Shown here one piece after another: positions 35,757-46,619 of a DNA stretch of 64,000 nt. Source of the stretch: Bordetella sp. BOR01. GTDB taxonomy: Bacteria > Pseudomonadota > Gammaproteobacteria > Burkholderiales > Burkholderiaceae_B. The position numbers and the translations under genes were made by a program. Where the stretch lies: contig NZ_JAHUWT010000001.1 in the NCBI RefSeq assembly GCF_019218885.1, positions 1,116,001-1,180,000 on the forward strand, read 5' to 3'. The notes under the pieces are model-generated. The model did not search any database. It was not told the DNA's origin and was given only the letters and a program-made list of their open reading frames with translations. Position 1 is the first letter of the stretch; every line of letters begins with the position of its first letter.

Positions 35757-37046
35757 ATGGCGCAAGCGCCATATCCGCTGTCGCATTCTCTGTGGGCCGC
35801 CACTGCCGCGCCGGCGCCGGAAACCACGGCGCTGCAAGGGTCGGCCCAGGCCGACGTGCTGGTCGTCGGCGGCGGCTACGCCGGGCTGAGCACCGCGCTG
35901 CACCTGGCCGAACGCGGCACCGACACGCTGTTGCTGGAGGCCCGCGAGATCGGCTTCGGTGGGTCGGGGCGCAATGGCGGCCAAGTGATCCCGGGGTTGA
36001 AATACGATCCGGATGATCTCATTCGCATGTTCGGCGCCGACTGCGGCGAACGGCTGCTGCGTTTTGCCGGCAGCACCGCGGACACGGTGTTCGACCTGAT
36101 CGAGCGCCACGGCATGGACGTGCCACGGGCGCGGGCTGGCTGGATCCAGGGCGCCCATACTGAAGAGGCGCTGCGCGTGGCGCACGGGCGCGCCGGGCAA
36201 TGGGCGCGCCTGGGTGTGGCCGCGCGGCCCCTCGACCGGGCCCAGGTCACCGCCCTGACCGGTACCGACCGCTACCTGGGCGGGTGGCTCGATCCACGCG
36301 CGGGCGCCATCCAGCCGCTGAGCTACGTGCGTGGCCTGGCCCGCGCCACGCTGGCGGCCGGGGTGCGCATCCATACCGGCACGCCGGTGACCGGCCTGCA
36401 GCGCGATGGCGGCCGCTGGGTCGCCACTACCGCGCATGGCGGCCGGGTGGTGGCGCAACGCGTCGTGATGTGCACGAATGCCTATGGCATGGGGCTGTGG
36501 CCTGGCCTGCAGCAGTCCATCATCGATGCCAATACATTCCAGGTCGCCACCCAGCCGCTGCCCGAAGAGGTGCAGGCCACGATACTACCGCAAGGACAAG
36601 TTTGTTCGGACACGCGCAACTTGTTGCTGTACTTCCGGCTGGATCACCAGGGACGCTTGCTGATGGGTGGGCGCGGGCCGTTCCGCGAGCCCAGGGGGCC
36701 GCAGGACTGGGCCCACCTCGAGCGCGTGCTGACCAAGCTGTTCCCGCAGGCGGCGGGCATGCCGTTCGAATATCGGTGGTGCGGCCGCGTGGCCGTCACG
36801 CGCGATTACCTGCCGCACCTGCATGAACCCGAACCTGGCTTGTTGATCGATATCGGCTGCCAGGGGCGCGGCGTCGGGCTGCAAACCGCCATGGGCCGCG
36901 CGCTGGCCGCCTACACGGCGGGCGATGGCCCCGATGCCCTGCCGGTGCCGCTTACGCCCATCAAGGGCTTCCCGCTATATCCTTTGCGCCGCGTCTACGT
37001 CAACGCGGTGGTGAGCTGGTACCGCCTGAATGACGGGGGGGTATAG
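35757..37046 (+). CDS. FAD-dependent amine/amino acid oxidoreductase (PuuB/DadA-like)
   Basis: A 429-residue DAO-family flavoprotein with the FAD motif VLVVGGGYAGLSTALHLAERG near residue 29, GFGGSGRNGGQVIPGLKY, and a C-terminal GLLIDIGCQGRGVGLQTAMG block. The closest recognisable type is gamma-glutamylputrescine oxidase (PuuB/OrdL). It likely oxidises the amine or amino acid brought in by the ABC transporter. PuuA, PuuC and PuuD partners are absent, so a complete Puu pathway is not encoded here. The coding sequence ends in a run of seven G just before the stop. Confidence 0.88.
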   Translation: MAQAPYPLSHSLWAATAAPAPETTALQGSAQADVLVVGGGYAGLSTALHLAERGTDTLLLEAREIGFGGSGRNGGQVIPGLKYDPDDLIRMFGADCGERLLRFAGSTADTVFDLIERHGMDVPRARAGWIQGAHTEEALRVAHGRAGQWARLGVAARPLDRAQVTALTGTDRYLGGWLDPRAGAIQPLSYVRGLARATLAAGVRIHTGTPVTGLQRDGGRWVATTAHGGRVVAQRVVMCTNAYGMGLWPGLQQSIIDANTFQVATQPLPEEVQATILPQGQVCSDTRNLLLYFRLDHQGRLLMGGRGPFREPRGPQDWAHLERVLTKLFPQAAGMPFEYRWCGRVAVTRDYLPHLHEPEPGLLIDIGCQGRGVGLQTAMGRALAAYTAGDGPDALPVPLTPIKGFPLYPLRRVYVNAVVSWYRLNDGGV

Positions 37047-37052
37047 CGGCGA

Positions 37053-38396
37053 TCAGGCCATGACGACGGTAACGCACAGGCCGTGGCCGCCCAGGCCCGC
37101 GGCGCATTCCACCTTGCCGCCATGCAGGCGGGCGATCTGCGCCACCAGCGACAGGCCGATACCGCTGCCGCGCGTGCGGTTGTTGCCACTGGCACGATAG
37201 AAGCGGTCGAAGATCCGCGGCCATTCGGCCTGGGGGACGCCCGGGCCGTCGTCGGCCACGCTCAGCACGGCGCCGCCGCCAGGCAGCGGGGCGCAGTGCA
37301 CCTCGATGCGGCCGCCTTCCGGCGTATAGCGCACCGCGTTGTCCATCAGGTTGCTGACCAGTATGCCGATGGCGTCGATATCGCCGTTCACAGTACACGC
37401 TTGCGTGTCCAGCATGATGTGCTGGCGCTTGTTGCGGGCGGCCGACTCGTAGTCGCGCACGCCCATGGACACCAGGGCAGCCAGATCCACCGGGGTGGCG
37501 GGCCGCTGTTCGATGGCATCGAGGCGGGCCTGGTCCAGCAGTTGCTCGGACAGCCGCGTGGCGCGACGCGCCACTGCCAGCAGCCTGTCCAGCGCAACTT
37601 GGCGCGACGTGTTCTCGCTGGCGGCACGCGCCAGTTCGGCATGGGTGGTCAGTGCCGCCAGCGGCGTGCGCAACTCGTGTGCCGCGTCGGCAATGAAGCG
37701 CCGCTCGCGATTCATGGCGGTTCCCAGGCGGGTCAGCAGGCGGTTGACCGATACGATCAGGGGCTGCAGCTCGGCCGGCATGCCGTCGTGCGGTAGCGGC
37801 GCCAGGTCGAACGGGTCGCGTGACAGCAGGGCGGCACGCAGCCCGTCCAGGCGTGCCAGGGTCCGGTTCACGACAAACCGCAATGTCAAGGTCAGCAGCA
37901 GGAATAGCAGCGCCGAGGCTTTCAGGCCTTGCCACAGCCAGGCGCGAAACTCGGCACGTCGGTCCGCCAGCGCGATGCCGACCTGGATCTGGATCTGGTT
38001 GTCCACATCGGTGGCGGCATACATGCGCCAGGGTTGCCCGTCGACCGTCACGTCGGCATAGCCGTTTTCGAAGCGGTCGCTCAAGGGCGTGGCCGGCGCG
38101 CCCGGAGAGCGCGCCAGTTGGCGGCTGCCGTCGCGTGTCCAGATCTGGAAATTGATCTGGGTTTCGAACAGCTCATTGCTGCCATCGGCGGGCTCGAAGC
38201 CGATGGGGCCTTGCGCCTGGGTCAGCGAAAGCGGCAATGAACGCATCGCGACGTTGGCAACTTCATGCAGTTTTTGGTCCCAGACCCCGGTCTGGGTGCG
38301 CCCCTGTTCATAGGCGAACCAGGTGAACCAGCTCGCCCAGTTGACTACCAGCGCCAGCAGCAGGCCCCACAGAAGGCGGCGTTTCAGGGAAGGCAA
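37053..38396 (-). CDS. Two-component sensor histidine kinase (QseC/PmrB-like)
   Basis: A 447-residue membrane kinase. The first transmembrane helix is near residues 8-28 (LLWGLLLALVVNWASWFTWF). A periplasmic sensor of about 120 residues follows, then a second helix (ASALLFLLLTLTLRFVV), HAMP-like linker, and dimerisation helix FIADAAHELRTPL with the phosphorylated His240. The ATPase boxes are NLMDNAVRYTPEGG, VADDGPGVP and GSGIGLSLV. It partners the response regulator, whose 3' end overlaps its start by 13 bases. Confidence 0.93.
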   Translation of the reverse strand: MPSLKRRLLWGLLLALVVNWASWFTWFAYEQGRTQTGVWDQKLHEVANVAMRSLPLSLTQAQGPIGFEPADGSNELFETQINFQIWTRDGSRQLARSPGAPATPLSDRFENGYADVTVDGQPWRMYAATDVDNQIQIQVGIALADRRAEFRAWLWQGLKASALLFLLLTLTLRFVVNRTLARLDGLRAALLSRDPFDLAPLPHDGMPAELQPLIVSVNRLLTRLGTAMNRERRFIADAAHELRTPLAALTTHAELARAASENTSRQVALDRLLAVARRATRLSEQLLDQARLDAIEQRPATPVDLAALVSMGVRDYESAARNKRQHIMLDTQACTVNGDIDAIGILVSNLMDNAVRYTPEGGRIEVHCAPLPGGGAVLSVADDGPGVPQAEWPRIFDRFYRASGNNRTRGSGIGLSLVAQIARLHGGKVECAAGLGGHGLCVTVVMA

Positions 38397-39061
38397 TCTG
38401 TGGCCTCGCCGATCCGGTAGCCATAGCCGTGCGCCGTGGCGATGATGTGTTCGCCCAGCTTGCGCCGCAACTGGTGCACGTACACCGCGACCGTATTGCT
38501 TTCGATGGTGCCATGCCCGCCGTAGACGGCGTCTTCCAGTTGCTCGCGCGTCACGGTGCGTCCAGGGCGTTCCATCAGCGCCAGCAGCGTCAGGTATTCA
38601 TGCTGGCTCAGCGTGATTTCGGCGCCGTCGCGCCGCACCTGCCGCGTGGCCGGATCCAGCGTGACGGCGCCGCACATCAGCAAGGGGGTAACGCGATTGC
38701 GGCTGCGCCGCAGTACGGCCCGCAGCCGCGCCAGCAGTTCGTCCAGCTGGAATGGCTTGACGATATAGTCGTCGGCGCCCGCATCGAGGCCGCCGATGCG
38801 GTCGCTGAGCTGGTCGCGGGCGGTCACCAGCAGCACGGGCGTGGCGTCATAGCGTGCCCGCAGGGCGCGCAGCAAGGACAGCCCCGATTCGCCCGGCAGG
38901 CCGACATCCAGCAGCACTGCCGCGTACGCCGGCCCGGCCAGCGCCAGCCGGGCCTCGGCGGTGTCCCGCGCCCAGTCGACCGTGGCGTCGAGCCCTTGCG
39001 TCAGGCCCGCTTGCATGGCTTCGCCCAGCATGGGGTCATCTTCCACCAGCAATATGTGCAC
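38384..39061 (-). CDS. OmpR-family response regulator (QseB/PmrA-like)
   Basis: The protein has a receiver domain (about 1-115; acidic pair EDD near residue 8, phospho-acceptor Asp52 in LLDVGLPG, Lys in DYIVKPFQL) and an OmpR-type winged helix (about 125-220, ending HGYGYRIGE). The GTG at 39061 is preferred because it yields the standard VHILLVEDD start. An ATG at 39109 would add 16 residues, has no ribosome site and overlaps the repeat at 39109-39125. It is divergent from mipA and probably regulates it. Confidence 0.92.
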   Translation of the reverse strand: MHILLVEDDPMLGEAMQAGLTQGLDATVDWARDTAEARLALAGPAYAAVLLDVGLPGESGLSLLRALRARYDATPVLLVTARDQLSDRIGGLDAGADDYIVKPFQLDELLARLRAVLRRSRNRVTPLLMCGAVTLDPATRQVRRDGAEITLSQHEYLTLLALMERPGRTVTREQLEDAVYGGHGTIESNTVAVYVHQLRRKLGEHIIATAHGYGYRIGEATDCLP

Positions 39062-39108
39062 GCGATTCCGTCCGTTGGAGTGATGCCGCGCAGTATGCGG
39101 CACGGCCA

Positions 39109-39125
39109 TTAAAAACTATTTAAAA
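39109..39125. promoter_or_regulatory. TTAAAA direct repeat at 11-bp spacing (response-regulator box)
   Basis: TTAAAA at 39109-39114 and again at 39120-39125, one helical turn apart, lies between the divergent regulator and mipA genes. PmrA/QseB-type OmpR regulators bind hexamer direct repeats with a 5-base gap, so this is a plausible site for autoregulation and mipA control. Confidence 0.6.
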
Positions 39126-39197
39126 CCCTGCCGGCACAATCCGAAGCCGATGGCAGGAGCCGCATGGCGCGGTCCGCCGATATTAAAAGGAATTGCG

Positions 39198-39956
39198 ATG
39201 AAACGCGGAATGCGATGGGCCGCCGGGCTGGCCCTGTTGGGCGCGGCGGCGGGGCAGGGCGCGCAGGCCGAGAATTTTATTGGTATAGGGGCCGCCTTCT
39301 TGCCAGAATACGACGGCGCCAAAGACTATCGTTTCTTGCCGGTGCCGCTGGTCAACTACGAAAGCGGGCATTTCTTCATTTCGCCGCGCGCCGGCCTGCC
39401 GGCTACGGGCCTGAAGTGGGATCTGGCGCAGGATGTGACGGCCGGCCTGTTCCTGGGCATGAGCCTGGGGCGCGACGCCGATGATGCCGACCGGCTCAAG
39501 GGCCTGGACGATATCGACTTCCATGGCGTGTATGGTGCGTACATGGAATGGCATCCGGGCCGATTTTCGCTGGGTGCAGCCTACCGGCAGGCCATGCGCA
39601 GCGGCTATGGCGGTACGTTGGAGCTGCGAGCCAGCTATCGCGTGGTGCAGACCGGGCGCAATGTCGTCACGGTAGGCGCCAGCACCGAATGGGCCAACCA
39701 CAGTGACATGCAGACCTGGTTCGGCATTACCACCTCGCAGGCCGCACGCAGCGAAGCCGGCTTGAAACCGTATTCGGCCTCGGCCGGCTTCAAGTCGGCG
39801 GCGCTGTTCGCCAATTGGCGCTACAGCCTGGACAAGAACTGGGCCGTGGTCACCACCGTGGGCGTCAACACATTGCTGGGCGATGCGCGCGACAGCCCGA
39901 TTGTCGAGCGCAAAACCAGCGCGTTCGGCGCGCTGGGTATCACGTACGCGTTCTGA
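39198..39956 (+). CDS. mipA: MipA/OmpV-family outer-membrane protein
   Basis: A 252-residue beta-barrel precursor. The signal peptide is GMRWAAGLALLGAAAGQGAQA, cut before Glu-Asn. The mature N-terminus FIGIGAAFLPEYDGAKDYRF is typical of MipA/OmpV, and the chain ends in an aromatic residue (GITYAF) as outer-membrane barrels do. MipA was first described as a scaffold for murein hydrolase and synthase; many homologues are induced by antimicrobial peptides or metals through adjacent two-component systems. AAAAGG lies upstream of the ATG. Confidence 0.9.
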   Translation: MKRGMRWAAGLALLGAAAGQGAQAENFIGIGAAFLPEYDGAKDYRFLPVPLVNYESGHFFISPRAGLPATGLKWDLAQDVTAGLFLGMSLGRDADDADRLKGLDDIDFHGVYGAYMEWHPGRFSLGAAYRQAMRSGYGGTLELRASYRVVQTGRNVVTVGASTEWANHSDMQTWFGITTSQAARSEAGLKPYSASAGFKSAALFANWRYSLDKNWAVVTTVGVNTLLGDARDSPIVERKTSAFGALGITYAF

Positions 39957-39982
39957 CGCGGTATTGCATCGCAGGCTGGGCG

Positions 39983-42868
39983 TCAGCCCAGCTTGGCGTG
40001 CTGTTCCCGCACCTTGGCCAGGGTTTCGTTGAACTGCGCCAGCCTGGCCTTTTCCTGCTCGACCACCACGGCCGGCGCGCGTTCGACGAAGCTGGCATTG
40101 CCCAGCTTGCCGTTGGCCTTGGCCGCTTCGCCTTCCAGGCGGGCAATTTCTTTTTCCAGGCGGATACGCTCGGCCGCCACGTCGATCTCGACGTGCAGCA
40201 TCAGGCGCGCGGCTCCCACCACCTGGACCGGCGCTCCGGCGTCGGGCAAGGTGTCCACCACGTCCACCTGGCTCAGCTTGGCCAGCGCCGCCAGGTAAGG
40301 GCCGTTGCGCTGCAGCGTGGCGGCATCGCCCTGCGCCACCAGCGGCACCCGCTGCGCCGGCGACAGGGCCATTTCGCCGCGCAGGGCGCGCACGGCTTCG
40401 ACCTGGGCCTTCAATTCGGCGACATCGCTTTCGGCGGCCAGGTCGATCGCGTCGGCATTGCTGCGCGGATACGGCTGCACGCTGACGCTATCGGTATCGC
40501 TGGCCTGGCGCTTGCCCGCCACGACCGATACCTTCTGCCACAGGGCTTCGGTAATGAAGGGAATGATGGGGTGCGCCAGCCGCAGCACGGCTTCCAGCAC
40601 GCGGATCAGCGTGCGGCGCGTGCCCAGTTGCCGGGCAGCGGTGCCTTGCTGGATCTGCACCTTGGCCAGTTCCACGTACCAGTCGCAGTACTCATCCCAC
40701 ACATAGCGGTACAGGGCGTTGGCGACGTTGTCGAAGCGATAGTCGGCAAAGCCGCGTTCCACCTCGGCCTCGAGCGCCTGCAGTTGGCTGACGATCCAGC
40801 GGTCGGCGAACGACAGCTCGGCCGGCTGGTCGCCGCCCAGGTCGTGGCCTTCGGTGTTCATCAGCACATAGCGGGTGGCGTTCCACAGTTTGTTGCAGAA
40901 GTTGCGGTAGCCTTCGCAGCGCTTCAGGTCGAAGTTGATGTTGCGGCCCAGGGTGGCGTAGGCCGCCATGGTGAACCGCAGCGCATCGGTGCCGAACGCC
41001 GGGATGCCGTCCGGATACTGGCGTCGCGTGGCTTTCTCGATGGCGCCGGCCTGTTTCGGGTTCATCAGGCCATAGGTGCGCTTGGCCACCAGGCCGTCCA
41101 GGTCGATGCCGTCGATCAGGTCGATCGGATCCAGCGTATTGCCCTTGGACTTGCTCATTTTCTGGCCGTCCGCGTCACGGATCAGGCCGTGCATATACAC
41201 ATGCTTGAACGGGATCTGGCCGGTCAGGTGGGTGGTCATCATGACCATGCGCGCCACCCAGAAGAAAATGATGTCGAAGCCCGTGACCAGGACGCTGGAC
41301 GGCAGGTAGCGCCGCAGGTCGGCCGTGTCTTCGGGCCAGCCCAGCGTGGTGACGGGCACCAGCGCGGACGAGAACCAGGTGTCCAGCACATCGGGATCGC
41401 GCGTGAGCGGGCCTGCGACGCCGGCGGCACGGGCCTGTTCCAGCGCCTGCTCTTCGGAATGGGCCACGAACACCTGGCCGTCGTCCGAGTACCAGGCCGG
41501 AATCTGGTGGCCCCACCACAACTGGCGCGAAATGCACCAGTCCTGGATGTTGTTCAGCCATTGGTTATAGATGGTGGTCCAGTTCTCGGGGTAGAACTTG
41601 ATCCGGCCGTCGGCCACGACGTCCAGCGCAACCTGGGTGATGCTCTTGCCCGGATTCAGCGTGCCCTCGGGCGCAGGCTTGCTCATGGCCACGAACCACT
41701 GGTCGGTCAGCATGGGCTCGAGCGCCACGCCGGTGCGGTCGCCCCTGGGTTGCATCATCTTGTGGGGCTCGACCTTCACCAGGTAGTGCTCGGCCTCTAG
41801 CTGGGCCACCACCGCCTTGCGGGCCTCGTAGCGTTCCAGGCCCTGGAACTGCCTGGGGCCGTTTTCATTGATGTGCGCGTCCAGCGTGAAGATCACGATC
41901 AGCGGCAGGTCATGGCGCAGCGCGCAGGCGTAGTCGTTGAAGTCGTGGGCGCCGGTGATCTTCACGCAGCCGGTGCCGAATGCCGGGTCGACGAAGTCGT
42001 CGGCGATGATGGGGATGTTGCGGTCGCACAGCGGCAGCTCGACCATCTTGCCGATCAGGTGCTGATAGCGGGGGTCGTCCGGATGCACGCACAGCGCGCC
42101 GTCGGCCAGCATGGTTTCGGGGCGCGTCGTGGCGATGGTCATGCCCCGCAGCGTGATCGTCTGGCCGTCTTTGTCGACGATGGTTTGCGGGCCGTCGACG
42201 AACGGGTACAAGATGTGCCACATGTGGCCGTCGGTTTCCTCGGATTGCACTTCCAGGTCGGACACGGCGGTCAGCAGCTTGGGATCCCAGTTCACCAGCC
42301 GCTTGCCGCGGTAGATCAGGCCTTGCTGGTACAGGCGCACGAAGGTTTCCACCACGCCGCGCGACATGCGCTCGTCCATGGTGAAGTATTCGCGTTGCCA
42401 GTCGGCCGAGGCGCCCAGGCGCCGCACCTGGCTGGTGATGGTGCTGCCCGACTGCTCTTTCCATTCCCAGACTTTCTCGATGAACTTCTCGCGGCCCAGG
42501 TCGTGGCGCGAGATCTTCTCGGCGTCCAGGCGGCGCTCGACCACGATCTGGGTGGCGATGCCGGCATGATCGGTGCCCGGCACGAAGACTGTGTCGTCGC
42601 CGCGCATGCGGTGGTAGCGGACCAGGCCGTCCATGATGGTCTGGTTGAACGCGTGTCCCATGTGCAGCGTGCCCGTGACATTGGGCGGCGGAAACTGGAT
42701 GGCATACGGCTGGGGGTCGGTCCCCGTTTTTACGTGCTGGCCTGCGGCGAAGTAGCCGCGCCGTTCCCATTCGGCATACCAGTGCGCTTCAAGCTCTGTG
42801 GGCTCGAAGCTCTTGGGCAGGTCGGCGGCGTCGGTTTCGGAGGATGTCGGGGCTGCGGCTTCGGTCAT
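39983..42868 (-). CDS. valS: Valyl-tRNA synthetase
   Basis: A 961-residue class I synthetase. It has the HIGH motif in [14 protein letters not shown], the editing domain ([19 protein letters not shown]), the KMSKS motif in [14 protein letters not shown] and a C-terminal coiled-coil arm ([21 protein letters not shown]). ATG at 42868 is preferred over the TTG five codons upstream. It is convergent with mipA and divergent from ndk. Confidence 0.98.
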   Translation of the reverse strand: MTEAAAPTSSETDAADLPKSFEPTELEAHWYAEWERRGYFAAGQHVKTGTDPQPYAIQFPPPNVTGTLHMGHAFNQTIMDGLVRYHRMRGDDTVFVPGTDHAGIATQIVVERRLDAEKISRHDLGREKFIEKVWEWKEQSGSTITSQVRRLGASADWQREYFTMDERMSRGVVETFVRLYQQGLIYRGKRLVNWDPKLLTAVSDLEVQSEETDGHMWHILYPFVDGPQTIVDKDGQTITLRGMTIATTRPETMLADGALCVHPDDPRYQHLIGKMVELPLCDRNIPIIADDFVDPAFGTGCVKITGAHDFNDYACALRHDLPLIVIFTLDAHINENGPRQFQGLERYEARKAVVAQLEAEHYLVKVEPHKMMQPRGDRTGVALEPMLTDQWFVAMSKPAPEGTLNPGKSITQVALDVVADGRIKFYPENWTTIYNQWLNNIQDWCISRQLWWGHQIPAWYSDDGQVFVAHSEEQALEQARAAGVAGPLTRDPDVLDTWFSSALVPVTTLGWPEDTADLRRYLPSSVLVTGFDIIFFWVARMVMMTTHLTGQIPFKHVYMHGLIRDADGQKMSKSKGNTLDPIDLIDGIDLDGLVAKRTYGLMNPKQAGAIEKATRRQYPDGIPAFGTDALRFTMAAYATLGRNINFDLKRCEGYRNFCNKLWNATRYVLMNTEGHDLGGDQPAELSFADRWIVSQLQALEAEVERGFADYRFDNVANALYRYVWDEYCDWYVELAKVQIQQGTAARQLGTRRTLIRVLEAVLRLAHPIIPFITEALWQKVSVVAGKRQASDTDSVSVQPYPRSNADAIDLAAESDVAELKAQVEAVRALRGEMALSPAQRVPLVAQGDAATLQRNGPYLAALAKLSQVDVVDTLPDAGAPVQVVGAARLMLHVEIDVAAERIRLEKEIARLEGEAAKANGKLGNASFVERAPAVVVEQEKARLAQFNETLAKVREQHAKLG

Positions 42869-42956
42869 TACGGATTCCGGCAAGAAAAACGGGGGCAGGC
42901 CGATATGCGGCCAAGCAAACCGGCAATTTTAAGATGTATTGCGGTCTTGACGGCGT

Positions 42957-42982
42957 GTTAGAATGCCAGGTTACTGTAAACC
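42957..42982 (+). promoter_or_regulatory. ndk promoter (extended -10) with GGTTAC/GTAAACC element
   Basis: The extended -10 is TGTTAGAAT (TAGAAT at 42959-42964); four bases later comes GGTTACTGTAAACC (42969-42982), spanning the expected transcription start. The same arrangement lies upstream of rpsU at 59368-59395. No strong -35 is visible. The remaining leader to the ndk ATG (42983-43179) holds no gene. The whole gap between valS and ndk is 311 bases. Confidence 0.65.
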
Positions 42983-43179
42983 TTTCAGAAGTCCCTGTTT
43001 TTATTAAGAAAACGGCGGTCGCCGGAACCTTCCGGTAAGGGTCCAGTCTCGAATCCAGTCCCGGAACGCAGCGCCCGGGGGCGGGCCGGCGTAAAAGTTT
43101 GTCATTACGGTTGGTTCGCCCGTTGCGGCGACGTGCGCCGATTCAACCGAAAAACAGTCAAACCCAGTTTGGAGTTCCC

Positions 43180-43605
43180 ATGTCCGTCGAACGCACTCTC
43201 TCGATCATCAAGCCCGACGCCGTCGCCAAGAACGTCATTGGCCAAGTCGTCGCCCGCTTCGAAAACGCCGGCCTGAAGGTCATCGCCGCGCGCTTGCAGC
43301 AATTGTCGCGTGCCGACGCCGAGCGCTTCTACGCCGTCCACAAAGAACGCCCCTTCTTCAAAGACCTGGTCGACTTCATGGTGTCGGGCCCCGTGTTCGT
43401 GCAAGTGCTCGAAGGCGAAGGCGCCATCCAGAAGAACCGCGACCTGATGGGCGCCACCGATCCCAAGAAGGCCGCGCCGGGCACCATCCGCGCCGACTTC
43501 GCCGACAGCATCGACGCCAACGCCGTGCACGGCTCCGACGCCGCCGAGACGGCCGCCGTCGAAGTCGCGTTCTTCTTCCCCGAAATCAACATCCACAGCC
43601 GTTGA
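43180..43605 (+). CDS. ndk: Nucleoside diphosphate kinase
   Basis: A 141-residue kinase that balances NTP pools by transferring phosphate from ATP through a histidine. Seen: the start [18 protein letters not shown], nucleotide-binding region [18 protein letters not shown], and the active-site His117 in [16 protein letters not shown] is 5 bases before the ATG. It is followed after 28 bases by rlmN and opens a long housekeeping operon. Confidence 0.98.
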   Translation: MSVERTLSIIKPDAVAKNVIGQVVARFENAGLKVIAARLQQLSRADAERFYAVHKERPFFKDLVDFMVSGPVFVQVLEGEGAIQKNRDLMGATDPKKAAPGTIRADFADSIDANAVHGSDAAETAAVEVAFFFPEINIHSR

Positions 43606-43633
43606 TCCGGGTCGTCTGCGCCTGAAACACGCC

Positions 43634-44779
43634 ATGGAAACCGCCGAACCCGTCAACCTGCTGGGCCTGGATGGCGCCGCCCTGTCCGACCTGGTCGGGC
43701 AATGGGGCGGCAAGCCGTTTCGCGCTCGCCAGTTGCAGCGCTGGATGCACCAGCGCGGCGCCGACTCGTTCGACTCCATGACCGACCTGGCCCGCGATTT
43801 TCGCGGCCAGCTGGCGCAGCACTGCCGCATCCAGGCGCTGCCGGTCACCACCGAACAGCGCTCGTCCGACGGCACGCGCAAATGGCTGTTCGATGTGGGG
43901 CAGGGCAATGCCATCGAAACCGTCTTCATTCCCGAAGACGACCGCGGCACGCTGTGCGTATCCAGCCAGGCGGGCTGCGCGGTCAATTGCCGCTTCTGTT
44001 CCACCGGCCACCAGGGTTTCAATCGCAACCTGCAGGCCAGCGAGATCATCGGCCAGCTGTGGTGGGCCAAGCGCGTGCTCGAAGCCGACGCGGGTACCGC
44101 GCGGCTGGGCGGCGCGGCCAGCGGCGACACGCGCGTCATCAGCAACGTCGTCATGATGGGCATGGGCGAACCGCTGCTCAATTACGACCAGCTGCTGCCG
44201 GCCCTGCGCCTGATGCTCGACGATAACGCCTATGGCCTGTCCCGCCGCCGGGTCACCGTGTCCACCTCGGGCGTGGTGCCCATCATGGACCGCCTGGCGC
44301 GCGACTGCCCGGTGGCGCTGGCGGTGTCGCTGCATGCGCCTACCGATGCGCTGCGCGACGAACTGGTGCCGCTGAACAAGAAGTATCCGCTTGCCGAACT
44401 GCTGGCCGCGTGCGAACGCTACCTGGCCAGCGCGCCGCGCGACTTCATCACTTTCGAATACTGCATGCTGGACGGCGTCAACGATACCGACCAGCATGCC
44501 AAGGCGCTCATCCAGTTGGCGCGCCAGGTGCGCTGCAAGCTCAATCTGATTCCCTTCAATCCGTTTCCGGCGTCGGGCCTGAAGCGTTCGCCGGCGGCGC
44601 GCGTCAAGGTCTTCGCGCAACGGCTGATGGACGCCGGCATCGTCACCACCGTACGCAAGACCCGCGGCGATGACATCGACGCCGCTTGCGGCCAATTGGC
44701 CGGCGAGGTCCGCGACCGCACACGGGTCGCCCAGCGCAACGCCGGCCGTACCATTCCCATTGCACAGGTGCAGGCATGA
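43634..44779 (+). CDS. rlmN: Dual-specificity 23S rRNA/tRNA adenine-C2 methyltransferase RlmN
   Basis: A 381-residue radical-SAM enzyme methylating A2503 of 23S rRNA and A37 of some tRNAs. The [4Fe-4S] cysteines are Cys115, Cys119 and Cys122 in [27 protein letters not shown] and the late [19 protein letters not shown] complete the family pattern, the last containing the second catalytic cysteine. It overlaps the next gene by 4 bases. Confidence 0.97.
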   Translation: METAEPVNLLGLDGAALSDLVGQWGGKPFRARQLQRWMHQRGADSFDSMTDLARDFRGQLAQHCRIQALPVTTEQRSSDGTRKWLFDVGQGNAIETVFIPEDDRGTLCVSSQAGCAVNCRFCSTGHQGFNRNLQASEIIGQLWWAKRVLEADAGTARLGGAASGDTRVISNVVMMGMGEPLLNYDQLLPALRLMLDDNAYGLSRRRVTVSTSGVVPIMDRLARDCPVALAVSLHAPTDALRDELVPLNKKYPLAELLAACERYLASAPRDFITFEYCMLDGVNDTDQHAKALIQLARQVRCKLNLIPFNPFPASGLKRSPAARVKVFAQRLMDAGIVTTVRKTRGDDIDAACGQLAGEVRDRTRVAQRNAGRTIPIAQVQA

Positions 44780-45273
44780 CCCAGGAGCTCGACCCGGCTG
44801 TTACCGCAACCGAATCCCCGGTGCAGGCCCAGGCGCAGGCCTCCACGGTCGGCCAGGCCTTGCAGGCACTGCGCGTGGCCAGGGGATGGTCGCTCGAAGA
44901 AGTCTCCAGCCGCATCAAGTTCTCGTCGCGCCAGATCCAGGCGCTCGAGAACGAACAATGGGCCAAGCTGCCGTCGGGCGTCTCGCTGCGCGGCCTGATC
45001 CGCAGCTATGCGCGCCTGCTCGATGCCGATGCGTCGGCCATCGTCGCCTCGCTCGAAGCCCAGATCGCCGCTGCCCCCGCATCAGCCCCGAGCCATCGGG
45101 TCGCACGCACCATGGCGGTGCCGGTGCATCCGCACGACGACGACCGCAGCAGCATACCCTGGGGCTGGCTGCTGGTCATCGTGGCGCTGCTGGTCGTCCT
45201 GGCCGCCTATGCTGTCTGGCAGGGTTGGCTGCCCGCTGGCTGGCTGGCCTGGTTTTCCCGGGTGAATCCGTAA
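44776..45273 (+). CDS. RodZ-like helix-turn-helix membrane protein, short form
   Basis: A 165-residue protein with a RodZ-type helix-turn-helix (about 24-90, [22 protein letters not shown] and [18 protein letters not shown]), a linker, and one transmembrane helix near the C-terminus ([19 protein letters not shown]). Only about 15 residues follow the helix, so the periplasmic DUF4115-type domain of RodZ is missing. RodZ links MreB to the elongasome; here only the cytoplasmic and membrane parts could act. Its place between rlmN and ispG is the usual RodZ location. Confidence 0.88.
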   Translation: MTQELDPAVTATESPVQAQAQASTVGQALQALRVARGWSLEEVSSRIKFSSRQIQALENEQWAKLPSGVSLRGLIRSYARLLDADASAIVASLEAQIAAAPASAPSHRVARTMAVPVHPHDDDRSSIPWGWLLVIVALLVVLAAYAVWQGWLPAGWLAWFSRVNP

Positions 45274-45284
45274 TCCGTACACGC

Positions 45285-46571
45285 ATGCAAGAGCTGTCTC
45301 CGCCCTGCCAAGATGCTCCGCCACCCGAAGTCGGGGCGGCGCCGCGTCGATTGACGCGTTCGGTCGCCGTGAAATGGGGCGACCGCCAGGTTCTCGTCGG
45401 CGGCCCGGCGCCGGTCGTGGTGCAATCCATGACCAACACCGATACCGCGGACGCCATCGCCACCGCCATCCAGGTCAAGGAACTGGCGCAGGCCGGCTCC
45501 GAATTGGTGCGCATCACCGTCAATACGCCCGAAGCCGCGCGCGAAGTCATCGCCATCCGCGAACAGCTCGACCGCATGGGCGTGTCCGTGCCGCTGGTGG
45601 GCGATTTCCACTACAACGGCCACAAGTTGCTGACGCAGTTTCCCGATTGCGCCCAGGCATTGTCCAAGTACCGCATCAACCCCGGCAACATGGGGGGCGG
45701 CAAGCGCCGCGACGACAACTTCGCCCAGATGATCGAAGTGGCCTGCCGCCATGACAAGCCGGTGCGCATCGGTGTCAACTGGGGCAGCCTCGACCACGAA
45801 CTCATGGCGCGCAAGATGGACGAGAACAGCCGCCGCGCCCAGCCCTGGGAAGCCCAGGCCGTGATGCGCGACGCGCTGGTGGTATCGGCCATCAGCAATG
45901 CGCAGCGTGCCGAAGAACTCGGCCTGCGCGGCGATGCCATCATCCTGTCGTGCAAGGTCAGCCACGTGCAAGACCTCATTGCCGTCTATCGCGACTTGTC
46001 CTCGCGTTGCGACTACCCGCTGCACCTGGGCCTCACCGAGGCCGGCATGGGCAGCAAGGGCATCGTCGCCTCGACGGCCGCGCTGGCAGTGCTGTTGCAG
46101 CAAGGCATTGGCGACACTATCCGTATTTCGCTTACCCCCGAACCGGGCGGCGACCGTACCCGTGAAGTCATCGTGGCGCAGGAAATCCTGCAAACCATGA
46201 ACCTGCGGGCGTTCACGCCCATGGTCGTGGCCTGCCCAGGGTGCGGGCGCACCAGCAGCACGTTCTTCCAGGAACTTGCCGACAGCATCCAGTCGTACCT
46301 GCGTCGCCAGATGCCGGTGTGGCGCGCGCACTATCCCGGCGTCGAAAGCATGAACGTCGCGGTCATGGGATGCGTAGTCAACGGGCCTGGCGAAAGCCGC
46401 CATGCCGATATCGGCATCAGCCTGCCGGGCACGGGCGAAGTGCCGGCGGCGCCGGTGTTCATCGACGGCGAACGCACCGTCACCCTCAAGGGCGACCGCA
46501 TTGCCGAAGAATTCCAGACCATAGTCGAAGACTACGTCGCGCGTCGCTATGGCGCGCAGGCCACTCACTGA
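45285..46571 (+). CDS. ispG: (E)-4-hydroxy-3-methylbut-2-enyl-diphosphate synthase
   Basis: A 428-residue enzyme of the MEP isoprenoid pathway that converts MEcPP to HMBPP. It has the barrel start [27 protein letters not shown]-like segment [18 protein letters not shown], and the [4Fe-4S] cysteines in [10 protein letters not shown] (about residue 316) and [10 protein letters not shown]. The ATG at 45285 gives a short N-terminal extension; the open frame further upstream overlaps the rodZ-like gene. Confidence 0.97.
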   Translation: MQELSPPCQDAPPPEVGAAPRRLTRSVAVKWGDRQVLVGGPAPVVVQSMTNTDTADAIATAIQVKELAQAGSELVRITVNTPEAAREVIAIREQLDRMGVSVPLVGDFHYNGHKLLTQFPDCAQALSKYRINPGNMGGGKRRDDNFAQMIEVACRHDKPVRIGVNWGSLDHELMARKMDENSRRAQPWEAQAVMRDALVVSAISNAQRAEELGLRGDAIILSCKVSHVQDLIAVYRDLSSRCDYPLHLGLTEAGMGSKGIVASTAALAVLLQQGIGDTIRISLTPEPGGDRTREVIVAQEILQTMNLRAFTPMVVACPGCGRTSSTFFQELADSIQSYLRRQMPVWRAHYPGVESMNVAVMGCVVNGPGESRHADIGISLPGTGEVPAAPVFIDGERTVTLKGDRIAEEFQTIVEDYVARRYGAQATH

Positions 46572-46619
46572 AAATAAGGGCTGAGCCGCCAGGCGCGCCG
46601 CGGTGCGAGCCATCGCGGC

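Noticed and set aside
43040-43065. tRNA-like TCTCGAATCC sequence in the ndk leader
   Set aside because: No matching acceptor stem, anticodon arm or D arm could be found around it.
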